A stretch of 64,000 bases of DNA from Diphasiastrum complanatum. Its lineage: Eukaryota > Streptophyta > Lycopodiopsida > Lycopodiales > Lycopodiaceae. The stretch covers positions 5,075,520 to 5,139,519 of the forward strand of contig CM055102.1 in assembly GCA_029204225.1 (NCBI GenBank), given 5' to 3'. The position numbers and the translations under genes were made by a program. The notes below the pieces were generated by a model. That model was not told where the DNA came from. It ran no database searches and saw only the letters and a list, made by a program, of their open reading frames with translations. Below are positions 21,770 through 33,627 of the stretch, piece by piece (positions within the stretch are counted from its first letter, which is position 1; each line of letters begins with the position of its first letter).

Positions 21770-23470
21770 TTGCATCATTCTATGATGTTGCCACGATGTT
21801 TGACAGGGATGATTGCATTAATACAAAATGATGTAATATGAGGTTGAATGTGATCGAACTTTCAACTAGTGCGAAATGCCCTTGCTCCAAGGAAAAATCT
21901 CTGTTGCATCATTATGGCGACACTTCTACAGTCTCATATCAAAAGATCAAACGACTTGATTGAAAGAAGTGGGTGTGGGCCCCAACGTTTTGTAAAATTT
22001 AAGTGGAGTTCTTGAAAAGTTTCTTCTTGTGATTTGTTAGATTTTTCTTTGGATGAGTGGCTTCAAGTTGAAGCATCACTTTGATGCAAAGGATACTCAT
22101 TGGAAAGGTGATATGTATGCTGGTTGTTTTGATTAAGATTTAGCAAAAAGATTTTTGGTGGTGGTTAACATTGCTCTTGCACTCCTTTGATTTTGAAATA
22201 TATGAGATAATTCGAAGACTTGTTGTTCTGGTGATGAAGGATATGTTGGAAAACGTTGAGGATCAACATGAAAGAGAGGTGTAGAGAGGCAGTAGAAGCA
22301 CGGTTCTAATTTCTATCACTCGATTTTTTTTTCTAGGTTAGTGATTTATTATTTTATGTGAATAAGCTACTATTAAGTATAAGATTCTATAAGAATCAAA
22401 TGCATTCTTGTAAATTGAGTGAATAGAGATCATCTTTGTTAGAGAGGACATTATCTATAAGTTGAGAGTGTTGGAATTTGAATTAATATGATTGCAATTC
22501 TATAAACTTAAATAGTATTTCCATAATGTGGGAGAGAGCAATGTGTGATTTGGTCCCCATTTTTCTAAGTTTATTTCTAGCAAGTTAATGAAAAGGTCAG
22601 ATTTTTGGAGCATTGTATGGAGTCCCTAGATCTTGGTATGAAACAATTGAACTAAAAAGTAAAACCATCACAAAAGATAGGCATTTGTGTGTGGAAAGCT
22701 TAAAGAGACTTAGATGAAGGATCATGATGTAGTTCTAGCCTTAAGTAGATCAACTTAAATTGTCATGGTGTGACAATTATATAATTCAGAGGGCTAGCAT
22801 ATTACACATAAAGAACATTTGAGCATGATGACTGGATCTTTTACTTGAGATAAAGACATTACTTTTTTCGTGAAGGGCTATAATGATCGAACTTACTATC
22901 TTAGGAAATATCATTGTATCAAGATGTTTGAAATTTGCTTTTCTATGGTTAAGTACTATTTTTAAATCCTTGTAGGTTTGTACTAGCTATGCTTATCATG
23001 TATATGTACTTAATTTAAAGATTGTGCCAACATATAGTTTTTTATTTGAGACGTGAATAGCAATGAGAATCTACAAACATAATGTGTGAGTGTTTGCATG
23101 CCATATACATTATCCAGCTTAAACTTGAGTAAATTTACTATTTGGAGAATCAACTTGTATCAACAAGATGACAAACTATTTATCATAAGTAATGTTTGGT
23201 GTACTTATGTAATACACACTTTGACTTACATTACACATTGGCAAAAGTTGAATTTTAGGAATTGTTTTGTGTTTATGTTTAAAATACATACTTACCGTTT
23301 TTCCATTGTGATTGATCTTGGATTTGTATTACAGCATATTGACATATCCATTGTCTATGGATGAGGTTAAGCACTTCAAAGGATGAACACAATTGTAAAG
23401 TTACTAATTAAAAGATTTCAAAAACTCGTGAAGGAGAATTCATGGAGTCTCTCAATATACAACAAGATCA
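20672..23470. other. Gene-free stretch downstream of the O-fucosyltransferase
   Basis: Apart from the GA repeat at 21735-21766, I see no protein similarity, LTR edges or RNA genes. The first few hundred bases are probably 3' UTR. AT-rich throughout. Confidence 0.5.
21735..21766. repeat. GA microsatellite
   Basis: An uninterrupted (GA)16 run. Confidence 0.95.
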
Positions 23471-23473
23471 TCC

Positions 23474-23790
23474 TGTTAAATTTACACAAGCTAGTTTGGT
23501 TCTACCACTTGTAAATTGTAATGTGGCCATGTTGTCGGATGTCCCACGTGCCAAAAAGCATAGGATGATTTTCATAAGTCTTATTCCTAACCTAGCTTTG
23601 GAATGACACCTTTGGAATGAGGCCAAAATGTGCATAGATAGGCTAGAGATTTCCTAGGAGCTAAAGATAGCAATTTTTACATTCTTTTTGGATATCAAGA
23701 TCTTGACCCACAATCAGGGTGTGTCTTATGACCTATTAGGTTAGACACTAGGGGAAAATTGACCTCTCTTGAAGATCTCTGAGGATTCCT
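23474..23790 (+). mobile_element. Diverged, truncated copia LTR (family of 50748-51429)
   Basis: It begins TGTTAAATTTACACAAGCTA, matching the start of the young LTR at 50748 (TGTTAAAAATTCACAATTCTA). It continues with recognisable blocks: CTTGTAAAT, CACGTGCCAAA.AGCATAGGA, CCTTTGGAATGAG, GGAGCTA..ATAG. Similarity fades after about 23790. This is an old relative of the element family that is still moving at 50.7 kb. Confidence 0.7.
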
Positions 23791-23963
23791 CATGGCCAAG
23801 GAGAGTAGGGTAACACACATCAAGTCAAGGACAAAGGCTCTCTCAATGATGGAGATGACAAGGCTCTTTTCATCAAGAACAAAAGCAAATCCATAAGCAA
23901 AGGAGGTGAATTCAAGAAGTGTTGGAGAGAGGGAGAGTAGTGAGAGTTGAGAAAGGTGTCGTA

Positions 23964-24898
23964 TGTTAGAAAAAAAAAATTTAGCTCAGAGGGGTAAGAC
24001 GAACACGAACAAGAAACGAACTTGAACAAAAATTGTTCATGCGCAGTAGAACGAGCTATGCGACTCTCTCCGAAAGCATGACTACGCCTATCAGAACGAA
24101 CAGAACGTTAGTGATGGAAATTACGGTCGTTCTTGATTACGTAGCCAAACATTAATAAACAAAGCACCAGAAGAATAATTTGTCGCGAATAGCTAAACAT
24201 ATGTGTCGCGAATGATTCGCGAAGAGCTAGACAGTGCTCGACTGATAATTAGTCGCGAAACATTTGCGAAAGACAAGACTAAATGTTTGTCGTCTATTAC
24301 CAGAAAGAGCAACTAGAAAGATCAGACAAAATGAATAATAAGCATAGCAATATCGACACAAATCTGAATGCAGAACAAAGAACTGTATCAGATTAAGTAC
24401 ATCAAGTATACATGTCAATAATGCGGTAGAGCACAAGACAGTAGCGGACGAAACCGCGTGCCCTACGAAGCTTATTCAAATTGTAAAGGAATGAAACCTT
24501 ATTGCTGACAAATTAAAGAATCAATGCACAGAGCATCTACTTTGGTCTATCTCTGATAAACTTCTCTTCTTCATTCTCTCTCGCTTACTAACTTGTTAAT
24601 GAATACGCAAATGATATTCAATATATACATAATGTTACAGGTGTGCAGATGAAGAAAGTATAGAGTGGATGTGCTGTCTGTAGGAGATCGTGGGTGGCTG
24701 CAGTCGTCATCCAGTCTGTTAGCGCAGTTGCATGAGCGTGAAGAGGATGTGATGTCAACCTTTGCTTTTCGTCTTTTCATTGCCTGTGAGAATTTGCATG
24801 TGAATATGCAGACTGCACGACAACGCGAGTAAATATGCAGCATGAATGGAGGCAAATTAAAAATGGGATTTAGGTGACTAGAGGAAATAAATCCAACA
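23964..24898 (-). mobile_element. 3' LTR of a minus-strand copia (TGTTGG family)
   Basis: On the minus strand it starts TGTTGGATTTA right after a purine tract and the coding tail KIKAFTDPD-stop (24905-24942), the same arrangement as at 4240-4270. Its likely far end is at 23964 (TGTTAGAAA on the + strand), giving about 935 bp, similar to the 980-bp relative. Beyond the coding tail, at about 24960, sequence of a different + strand copia begins. Confidence 0.65.
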
Positions 24899-24962
24899 CC
24901 CCCTCTTAATCTGGATCCGTGAATGCCTTGATCTTCAGACTAAGCAACACACAAAATTTGTT

Positions 24963-25735
24963 GTGTGCATTAACACTGAGTGCTTTGGGAATATGTCTCC
25001 AAAAAGAAGAACCAAGTCAAAGGTGAAGATCAAGATGGATCTTCAATTCCAAGATCAAGCGAGCTCAAGAAGCCAAGCAAATATAGGCCAAAAAAAAGAG
25101 GAGAGTTCACATGAAGACTCTCTCATGATGTCAATTTTTTCATCTTCAAGCATGAAAGGAGAAGACCCTTAGTGGATAGATAGTGGGGCTAGCTCCCACA
25201 TGACAAGCAAGTTGGAGTGCTTGTAAAGTAGAAGGAATAGAATTTATGCTTGGGATGTTTAAAGAAGATCAAAATAGATGGTGTAGATTACATTCCTATC
25301 ATCACTAAGAACTTACTTAGTGTAGACCAATTGCTTTTGACAATGGATTTCTTGTGGACTTCACCACAAATGCATGTAACATCAAGAAGGATGGCAAGAC
25401 CATCGATAGAGGCATAATATTCGGTAGACTATTCAAAGTAGATGCCTTTGTGGACACTAACATTGCGATGATAGCCGAGGACATCAAGATTTCCAACCTT
25501 GATTTGTGGCACAAAAGGCTTGGCCACATCAACTCAAGCTTAATGGAGGTCATGTACAAGGAGGAGCTTGCCTTAGGCCTTCCAAGGTCCTTAGCAAGAG
25601 AGGAGAAGGTATGTGAAGCATGTGCCCTTTCCAAGGCACACAAGAAAACATTCTCAAGCTCCATCATTGTAGTGGCTTTATTTCCTATCCTATCCTCAAT
25701 CCAAGATCCAAGCACACAAGCATCAAGGAGATGAA
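24963..25735 (+). pseudogene. Copia protease and pre-integrase fragment
   Basis: SSHEDSLMMSIFSSSSMKGE is followed, after a stop, by WIDSGASSHMTSK, the copia aspartic protease active site with an intact DSGAS. Later NLDLWHKRLGHINSSLMEVM and the closing CEACALSKAHKK form the GAG-pre-integrase zinc-binding module (H..H..C..C). It is close in sequence to the copia at 44600-45160. Stops and frameshifts break the middle. No RT follows; a CT tract and other sequence replace it. Confidence 0.8.
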
Positions 25736-25906
25736 GTTAGTCGTCACGCGAAGGTTCGATCCCACGAGAGCGATAACATAAATCAAAATCCAGCATGCAC
25801 AGATGATCCACAATTAAACTAAGATCCATTAACACTATAGATTAACACTACATCCATTAACCCTAAACCAATTACCACTACAACCCACAATAAGATAGAT
25901 ACTTGC

Positions 25907-26072
<166 letters not shown>

Positions 26073-26279
26073 AATGCATAAGAATATACAATCCCAATAA
26101 CATTCAGATTGTAGTTGGACTCTACAAGGCAATGCAGGATCTGAGAAGAAATGCATTCCTTCCTAAGGTTGCCAACCATCAAGAAGTTGTTTAGAAGCTG
26201 GGTTGCAGCACAGATGATAGGCTCTCAGATGGATTCAATTAAGTACTCGTCATTGGTCCAATATAGTTCATCAGTGGTA

Positions 26280-26657
26280 TCAATAAAATTTTATGACACT
26301 CTTGGCATGCTTATGATTTTGCGAGGGCTGTTTGGCAGAAGTTATGCCTATGGCTGCAAGGGCGGCCTCAATCACGCGCACCTTGTGGGTAGCGGTCTGG
26401 TAGGTGATATAAAACTTGGACTTGCCCTCAGTCCAGGTGCTAAAAGCCATGGTTATAAAATCCATATTGATTCTTCCAAAAAAGGTGCGTTTGTGGATCC
26501 CCATTGCCATGAGCAAAGGCTCAGCAAGGTTCACCCACTGAGCCACCATGCTTGTGCTAGGGAGTATCATGATGTCCGTCTTGGTCGGAATGCCACGATG
26601 AATGACATAATGAGGAGACTGACTAATATCAGTAGAAGACATGATGAGGAAAAGCAA
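26280..26657 (-). CDS. Unassigned ORF sharing a domain with 56778-57221
   Basis: This is a 125-codon minus-strand frame of unknown family. Its core QWVNLAEPLLMAMGIHKRTF through KSKFYITYQTATHKVRV aligns without gaps to the ORF at 56778-57221 with 31 identities in 65 positions (counted by hand). No signal peptide or transmembrane segment is obvious. It lies 0.57 kb downstream, on the same strand, of a Tat/Athila-like gypsy integrase, and the other copy is also downstream of such a pol. It could be an extra 3' ORF of that gypsy lineage. The sequence downstream runs into the CT tract, so only the N-terminal module remains. I cannot name a function. Confidence 0.5.
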   Translation of the reverse strand: MLFLIMSSTDISQSPHYVIHRGIPTKTDIMILPSTSMVAQWVNLAEPLLMAMGIHKRTFFGRINMDFITMAFSTWTEGKSKFYITYQTATHKVRVIEAALAAIGITSAKQPSQNHKHAKSVIKFY

Positions 26658-27228
26658 AAAACTGAAGAAAAATGGTGCAAGAGTGTATCAGAAAGCAGTG
26701 TAGAAAGTTCGAAAAGTTTTGGTCGCTGGAAAAATTTTCAAGACCTCCGCTAGCACAAGTGAGAAATGCAATCAAATTTTGCCCTTTTGTAGGCTGATTT
26801 GGAGGGTCCACTAGACAATGTATTAGTTTGGCTTCTTAGTTCTGGACATAAATTTGTAGGCATGTTCAGTTTTTAATGTGGAAAATTCGCTTAAGGGCAA
26901 ATTAGGTAGTAACTATACAAAATAGCCTTCGCCCAACTCAGTATAGAGAAATCTGAGGTGGATGTATGATTTGAAATCTCTATGAAGGTTTTTGTATGTA
27001 CAAAATATGACCAAAAAAGTGATTTTCAAAATCATTTTTCATCAAAAATTATCTTCTAAAAATACTTTCCTTCAACTTTTTCCACTTTGATGACTTTTTT
27101 AACTTTTGCTCATAATTTGTTTTTTGTCTTTTTCTATAAAAGAAAAATTCACTCAAGTAATTGTAAAACAACAAAAGTAAAACTAACAAGGTGTTGGATT
27201 ATTTTGGTTGAACTGACTGATTTGGCTG

Positions 27229-28640
27229 TCAAAACTTGTGTAGTCGGTTGTCATTCATTGGAGTGTAAAGTCTTTTTACATCCAAATGTTCTGAAATAAC
27301 CACTCCATAGTTCAATATTTCTTTCACCTTATACAGTCCTTCACCTGTGAACTTCAATTTGCCTTTGATCAGTAGGGTCTTATACATTAGTGCTAGATCT
27401 CCTTCCTTAAGATCTTTTTTGTGTAATCGGCGATCGTGCCATGCCTTACGACGAGCTTTCTCTACTGCTAATGCATATATTGCCATCAATATGGTTTCAC
27501 AAAGATTTTGTAAAGCCTCATGATGCATTTGTAAGAATTTCGCATCATCCAACCGTTCCGTTGCTGCTATGCGTAAAGGATGGTATTAGGACGTCAATTG
27601 GCATAATTGCATCTTGACCATAGACAAGCTAGAATGGCATTTGATTTGTACTTCATTTATAAGTTGTTCTGAATGTTCATAACGTTGCATGCAATTCATG
27701 TTCCCAATCAGAACGACTTGCTTTGACTGATTTTGTCATAATGTTGTAGAGAAATTTGTTGGAAGATTCAGCTTGACCATTACCCCTCGGATAATACGGA
27801 GTACAAGGACAACTCCATGAGTGACCCAAATTTGACCTTTTTCTGGATTTAAGGAGATTTGGTATTTGCAACAAAGTTCAAATACTTTCTACAAATGATC
27901 CAAATGGTCTGTATCGGCACTATGGACTCCGAGATCATCCACATAGATTTCAAGGAATTTTTGCTAGTCGCTTTTGAAGGCAAACTGCATGACTCTTTGA
28001 TATGAACTAGGTGCATTGCAAAGTCCAAATGACATAACTTTATAAGCATAAGTTCCCCATTCTGTTGCAAAAGCTGTTTTGTGGTGATTTGTAGGTGCGA
28101 TTTTAACTTGGTTGTAACCACTAAATCCATTCAAAAAACTATATGCTTTCGCTCCAGCAAGTTGGTCCAATATGCTTTTAGTAAAGGGTAACAAAAAGTG
28201 ATCCTTTCGGCGTCACTAAGGACTTAATTGAGACTCACACAAATTCTTATCTTCCCATTCTTCTTCGGAATGACGACAATTGGAGAAACTCATTCTGTAT
28301 GTTCGATTTCATAAATCAAGTCGGCTTCAAGTAGTCTTTGTAGCTCTTTCTTTATAAGTTCAGTTACATTTGGATTACAACAATAAAATTTTGTGACCCT
28401 TGGAACTGCATCAGGCATTAAAGGTATCATATGCTCAATAATTGGGGTAGGAATTCGTTTGGGATCCTTGTACATCCAAGCAAAACAATCTTGGTACTTG
28501 ATCAATAACTTCCTTAATGCTCGAAATTGTTCGGGAGTAAGTTGAGCTCCAACTTGAACAATTTTCTCTGGCTCTCCTAGTTCAACAAGATTCATTGGCT
28601 GAGTCCTGGTCCATCGTAAACCTCCTTTGTTTCTGATGCT
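27229..28640 (-). pseudogene. Ty3/gypsy pol, Tat/Athila-like, with RT and integrase end
   Basis: On the minus strand, 28595-28290 gives the RT entry (LRKLLIKYQDCFAWMYKD, then IKKELQRLLEADLIYEIEHT). A stretch with SPIVVIPKKNGKIRICV follows, then LNGFSGYNQVKIAP, FATEWGTYAYKVMSFGLCNA and EIYVDDLGVHS with an intact YVDD box. At about 27815 the sequence jumps to the integrase YYPRGNGQAESSNKFL block, so RNase H and the integrase core are deleted. The frame at 27552-27229 carries the integrase C-terminus (EKARRKAWHDRRLHKKDLKE through LHKF stop). Stops occur in several places. The closest relative in the window is the + strand copy at 50071-55436. Confidence 0.85.
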
Positions 28641-28957
28641 TGCTCTTCTGGTTCATGATGAGCCTTGGGTAGCATAATTACAACATCATCCAAAGTATAG
28701 CATTTGAAATGCTCAGGTTTATCATGCTAGACGTTTTCTGATTGTTCCTTTTCGTAAAGGTGGATCTTTGTTTAGCTTTTCGAGATGATTCTTCCCATTT
28801 CAAGTGTGAAGATTATTAAAATATTATCTTCCTATCTCAAGTTTGGGGCCATGTCCATGGTTATTGCCACTATATTTCATGTTGTTCATAGAAGATATGT
28901 GAATTGAACACATAACCTTCTAGTATGGGTTGGATTTGAGTTAGGTAGATTCAATTA

Positions 28958-29534
28958 TGATGACATGCAGAAGTTTAGATAGCATGCAATGTCATATTGT
29001 ATGCATGCTAGCCACATGCAATCAGTGCATGCAACATGCAAAGTGGTTTCTCTGATCTACACATGTCTAGGCAATTTTATGAGCTGACATGCAGTACATG
29101 CAACATCCATGCATGCAGTTACACATGTGGATCTCTGGTAGGTGAATTAGTTCAGTTAAGTGGACTTTCCATGCAACTCCACTGTAGGAATTCGAGTCTC
29201 TCTCATGTAGGGAAAGCTTGGCATGTTTTGCCATATTGTGAATAATGAGATTTTGGTAATTTGGACTCATTCTCTCTCTACTCGAGTTCTCTTTCATTGA
29301 TTTTCTCTCTCTACCCAAGAGCAGGCTGTTTTTCCCATACTAAGCACTTAGAATTATTTCTGACATTCAATTCTCATAGTGAGAAGTTAGATTTTTTCAA
29401 CATATGTATGCCATTGTGCTCTTGTCATAGATTTTTCAAGTATACAGTTCTCTGATCAATCTTGTGCAATCACAACACCTCAATAAGATCTTGTAGGGTG
29501 TATGATGAAGTTCACACGTGCTAAAAACTTCACA
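28958..29534 (+). repeat. 5' LTR of copia element F
   Basis: It begins TGATGACATGCAG and ends ACTTCACA, followed by TGGTATTAGAAC at 29535, a changed tRNA-Met primer site (two substitutions). A copy lies reversed at about 43035-43526, with the matching left edge at 43526. Confidence 0.7.
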
Positions 29535-30305
29535 TGGTATTAGAACTTCATGCTTTGAAGAGGTGAGGGTGTATACATCAGATCTTTAGTGCTTTTGCTT
29601 GCAGGAACTCGGATTTGGGAGAGGGATTCAAACTCGCTGAGAGACAAGCTATATGTGGATCATAAGTGGATCAAAACAAGCCTGATCTGCTCCAGCAGAG
29701 CCGTGTACGGACAGAGATCTCACACGTGTGAAATCAGCCCTCATTGATTGAGTGCTACTTCTCTAGATTTGATCCAAATTTGATGTTCTATAGCTTGTTG
29801 GATAGGTATTAAAGAGTAGAAAGTGTTGCTTGTGTTTTTAAATCAATTTGATTTGTTTTTAGGAGAGTTTTAGGCAATCAAAGAGTCTGAGGGTACTCAA
29901 CTCGTGAGATATGCCAAAGCAAGCACACATCAATTCTTTTCACCATTTTCATCGATTTTCATTGTCAATCAAGTAGAATTGGATAGAAGTGAGTTTTCTA
30001 AGGTCTTAAAGTTTTTATTTCACACAAATTACTGTGTTTGAGTTGAAAGTAAGTTCCTAGAGAGTTTTTGAGTTCTTTGAAACTCGTGGGAGAGATAGAC
30101 TTCTTACTTGCATGTGCTTCTTTCTAGTGACTGAAGCCAGATCCAAATTCAATATAGATTGATTTTCTATGTTGAGAATTTGTTCTCACATCTGTTGCTA
30201 GATTTCATAGGTTGGATCAGCATCAGTGTTAGATCCTAGATTGAGATAGTAAATAACATTCTTTCAACTCCATTTTTATCATTACTAAAATTTCTCATAG
30301 AGAAG

Positions 30306-31763
30306 ATGTCTTCATCTGGTTCACATTTCTTGGAGCACAGTGAGAGACTAACATCTTCCAATTATGCAATGTGGAAGATCAGAATGAAATCATTATTGAT
30401 TCTACAAGATGTAATGGATATTGTGAGTGGAGTTGAAGAAGAACCTCCTGCACCTAATGAAGCTGTAACATTTCACAAAAGAACCAAAATTGCCCTTCAT
30501 TTCATAAAAATGAATGTAACCAATGAAGTGTTGAGAGAGATCAGTACATGCACCACTGCCAAGGAAGCTTGGGATACTCTAAAAACAATCTACAAAATCA
30601 AGAATACTTCTAGATTGCTTATACTTAGAAACCAAATATTTCTAAGTTATCAGAGAGTAGATGAGAGTGCTTCATCATATGTCATGAGAGTTAAGGATCT
30701 TCATCAAGATTTAGCTGGTATTGGTGATGCCCTTAAGAACACGGAACTTGTTCAAGTAGTCCTAAATGGACTTAGAGATGAGTATGACAATATTGTGCAA
30801 ACTTATGCTATCAGGGAGGATCTTCCATCCTTGGAGACACTGCAAAGTGTTCTCATTGCTGAAGAAAGCAGACAAGAGAACAAGATGTTGAGGATCAACA
30901 GACTTTCATTGAAAGATGGTGGAGATGACAAAGCACTCTTCATCAGAGACAAGTCAAGAGGCAAGGGCAAATGACAACAACACTATAAGAAGGACAAAGC
31001 CAATGAAGGTAGTGAGGATCAGTCCTCACAAGCTGCAACATCCAATGGCAAGAAGAAGCTGTCAAAGATCAAGTGTTTTTTTTGTGGCAAGAAAGGATAC
31101 TATGCATCAAATTGTTTCAAGAAGAAGAACCAATCTAAGCAAGCTAACCTTACTACTGAGGATGAGTGTGAGGGTGTTGAGAGTGAAAGAGAGGATTCAT
31201 TAATGATGTCTACTTTTTCATCTTTTCCTTTTAAGAATGAAGAAGTTTGGTGGATAGATAGTGGGGCTAGTTTTCATATGTCTAGTTCTAGGAACTCTTT
31301 CACTAGTCTCATGCCATATCTAGGTGCAAAAAGATCAATCTATACTGCTAATGATGTAGAGTGTAGAATTGAAGGAATATGTAGTATTCCACTGCATGCA
31401 TCATCATCAAAATCTTTTTGCTTACATGATATACTTAATGTACCTAGATTGACCAAGAATCTCATTAGTGTAGGACAGTTGTTTGATAGTGGATTGGATG
31501 TCAAGTTTCAAGTTGACAAGTGTATAATCTCAAGAGAAAATGAAGTTATTGCTAGAGGATCTAGAATTGGTAAGTTGTACAAACTAGATTCTAGGGAGAG
31601 TACTAACATTTCAGATATTGCTTATGAGACCAAGGTTCTTCAAGAAGATCTGTGGCACAAGAGATTGGGTCATTCCAATTTCAAAGCCATGCAATCTATG
31701 GTCAAGGAAGGAAAAGCTATTGGATTACCAAAAGACACTGTCAAAGGAGCTTCTACCTTGTGA
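30306..31763 (+). pseudogene. Copia F gag-protease-pre-integrase frame with one stop
   Basis: One frame runs through gag and protease, interrupted by a single TGA at 30972-30974. The gag part starts MSSSGSHFLEHSERL and shows the UBN2-type core (YAMWKIRMKSLL, CTTAKEAWDTLKTIY, ASSYVMRVKDLHQDL, LVQVVLNGLRDEYD). A zinc knuckle follows as CFFCGKKGYYASNC, where the expected histidine is tyrosine. Then come WWIDSGASFHMS (protease, DSG intact) and LWHKRLGHSNFKAMQSM. After 31763 the frame shifts and continues as integrase. Full-length copia polyproteins are about 1300-1400 residues, so this is roughly the first third. Confidence 0.85.
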
Positions 31764-32270
31764 AGCTTGTGTGTTGGCAAAATCACACAGAAGGCTTTTT
31801 CCTAGATCAAGCATAAGAACAAAGCAACCATTTGAACTAGTGCACTCTGATGTTCATTTCTCATCAACTAAGAGCAAAGGAGGAGCAAATTGCTTTTTTT
31901 CCTTTGTAGTGATTATACAAGATACTCTTGGATCTATATGTTGTCTAATAGTCTATGATGTTTTTCTTACTTTCAAAGCTTATGTAGAAAAGTAGTTTTC
32001 TTTCAAGTTGAAAGCTTTGAGAAGTGATAGTGGAGGATAATACACTTCCAATAACTTTAAAGACTTTTGTGAGAGAGAGGGCATTCAAAGAGAGTTTTCT
32101 TGTTCATATACTCCTCAGCAAAATGGAGTTGCTGAGAGAAAAAATAGAACTTTGTGTGAATGTGCAAAAAGCCATTAGGCTAGAAGCTTCTCTGCCTAAA
32201 GAATTTTGGAGAGAGGCAGTTGCATGTGCAAACTATCTTTGTAATAGGCTTCATATTTGATGAGAGTTGG
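31740..32270 (+). pseudogene. Copia F integrase fragment
   Basis: CEACVLAKSHRRLFPRSSIR, HSDVHFSSTKSKGGANCFFS, and, across frame changes, EREGIQREFSCSYTPQQNGV with AERKNRTLCECAK are copia integrase blocks. The first aspartate (HSDV) and the catalytic glutamate region (QQNGVAER) are readable. The part around the second aspartate (RSDSGG.Y) is followed by a stop. A short deletion leads into the integrase-RT linker. Confidence 0.8.
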
Positions 32271-32276
32271 ATGCAT

Positions 32277-32906
32277 AAGCTTGTTGATGGCTCAAACAAA
32301 TCTACCATCAAGAGGGACAATCTTGGTTTTGAGGAGGAGCAAGAGCCAAGTGTACCAATCACTCCAAGGAGGTCATCAAGGGAAAGAATGGAGCCAATAA
32401 GGCTCACTTAGCAAGACAAGGGCAAGGAAGCCGAGGGTAATCCATCTTCATCCTTTACATTTGCATTCATTTCAAGTTTTGAAGAACCTTCATGTGTAGA
32501 AGATGCATTAAATTCCAAAGAGTGGTTCCAAGCAATGTTAGATGAATACAATGCTTTGATGGAAAATGGCACATGATGGATCCTTGTTGATAAACCTCTA
32601 GGAAAGAATGTGATTGGATGTAAATGGATTTTCAAGCTAAAACTCAACATGAATGGAAGTGTAAGCAAGCATAAGACAAGGTTAGTTTCCAAAGGATATG
32701 CTCAAGAGAGGGGCATAGACTATGAAGAAACATTTGCACCCATGGCCAAGATGGTCACCATAAGGTCAATCCTAGCACTTATTGAAATTTTGGTTGGATG
32801 CTTTTCCAAATGAATGTTTCTAATGCATTCTTTAATGGTTATTTGGGGGAGGACATCTTCATGGAGTAGTTCCAAGGCTTCATCAAGCTCGGGATGGAGG
32901 GTAAAG
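32277..32906 (+). pseudogene. Copia F RT, N-terminal part
   Basis: The linker PITPRRSSRERMEPIRLT leads to EEPSCVEDALNSKEWFQAML, IGCKWIFKLKLNMNGSVSKH, then RGIDYEETFAPMAKMVTI and VSNAFFNGYLGEDIFME. Stops interrupt it at about 32409 and 32574, and a frameshift occurs near 32810. The catalytic YVDD box is absent because a minus-strand LTR begins at 32907. Confidence 0.8.
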
Positions 32907-33565
32907 TGTTGTTGAGATTCAAGGTCTGCACGTCGCAACATAGAGAAGCAAGCGGGGAATCCCGGGTACATGCAATTACATCTATCACATTCAGACAACT
33001 TCGATAGTTTGAAGTCTCCTACTTGATCACAACTTAGAAGTCACTGGATCGATACAATCGATTCCATAGCCATGCACGACTTTGCAGAAGCGTATTAGGT
33101 GCGAAGCTTAGAGCGTCACAATCAACTCATAGTCATACAAGACAATTTAATCTACAAATAAGTTTATCTGTAAGCAAGAAGAGATCCAAACATGAATAAA
33201 ATCAGCATTCAATCACAATATACACGACCTAGATCTATGGAACATTGATAAGTCAATCGCGAATAGATACGGTTTGAATGCAGTCAGAGTCACATTCTTT
33301 TTGAAACAATACTCTGTAATAACAAAGAAAAAGAGCAAAAAAATTGTGCTCTGAATGTTCAATTGATCAAATAGATAGATTACTGAGCTAACCGATTTCT
33401 TCTTGTCTAGTCTTGTCTAATTGAACAACTGATAAGTTCTTGAATATATATACACATGACTAACTAATCAAAAGAATGCTTAATCTATACTTTACAATAA
33501 GGATTAAGGCACTATGTGTTGTTGGCAGTCACCTTCGGACAATCATAGCAGATACATAGGTCAAT
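32907..33565 (-). mobile_element. LTR of the TGTTGG copia family, minus strand, partial
   Basis: It contains reversed blocks of the 4260-5239 LTR, including the segment equivalent to ATTGTCCGATGGCGACTGCC, the TTAGTTAGTCATGTGTATATA region and the TCGTATGACTATG-like end. Its left edge is TGTTGTTGAG at 32907. Homology is lost at about 33565, so this is a solo or truncated LTR. It terminates copia element F. Confidence 0.65.
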
Positions 33566-33627
33566 AGTAGCTCGTACATATTTGATTACTTTGAAAAGAG
33601 CTTTCAAGGTTTGCCATATATTGGCTC

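Larger units (their letters stand above)
28958..32906 (+). mobile_element. Copia element F, 3' truncated
   Basis: The order is 5' LTR (28958-29534), primer-like site, leader, gag-protease frame, integrase, and the first part of RT. At 32906 it is cut by an opposite-strand LTR. The same LTR-gag family occurs reversed at 42485-43526. LTR-like blocks are rich in GCATGC/CATGCA words. Confidence 0.8.
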
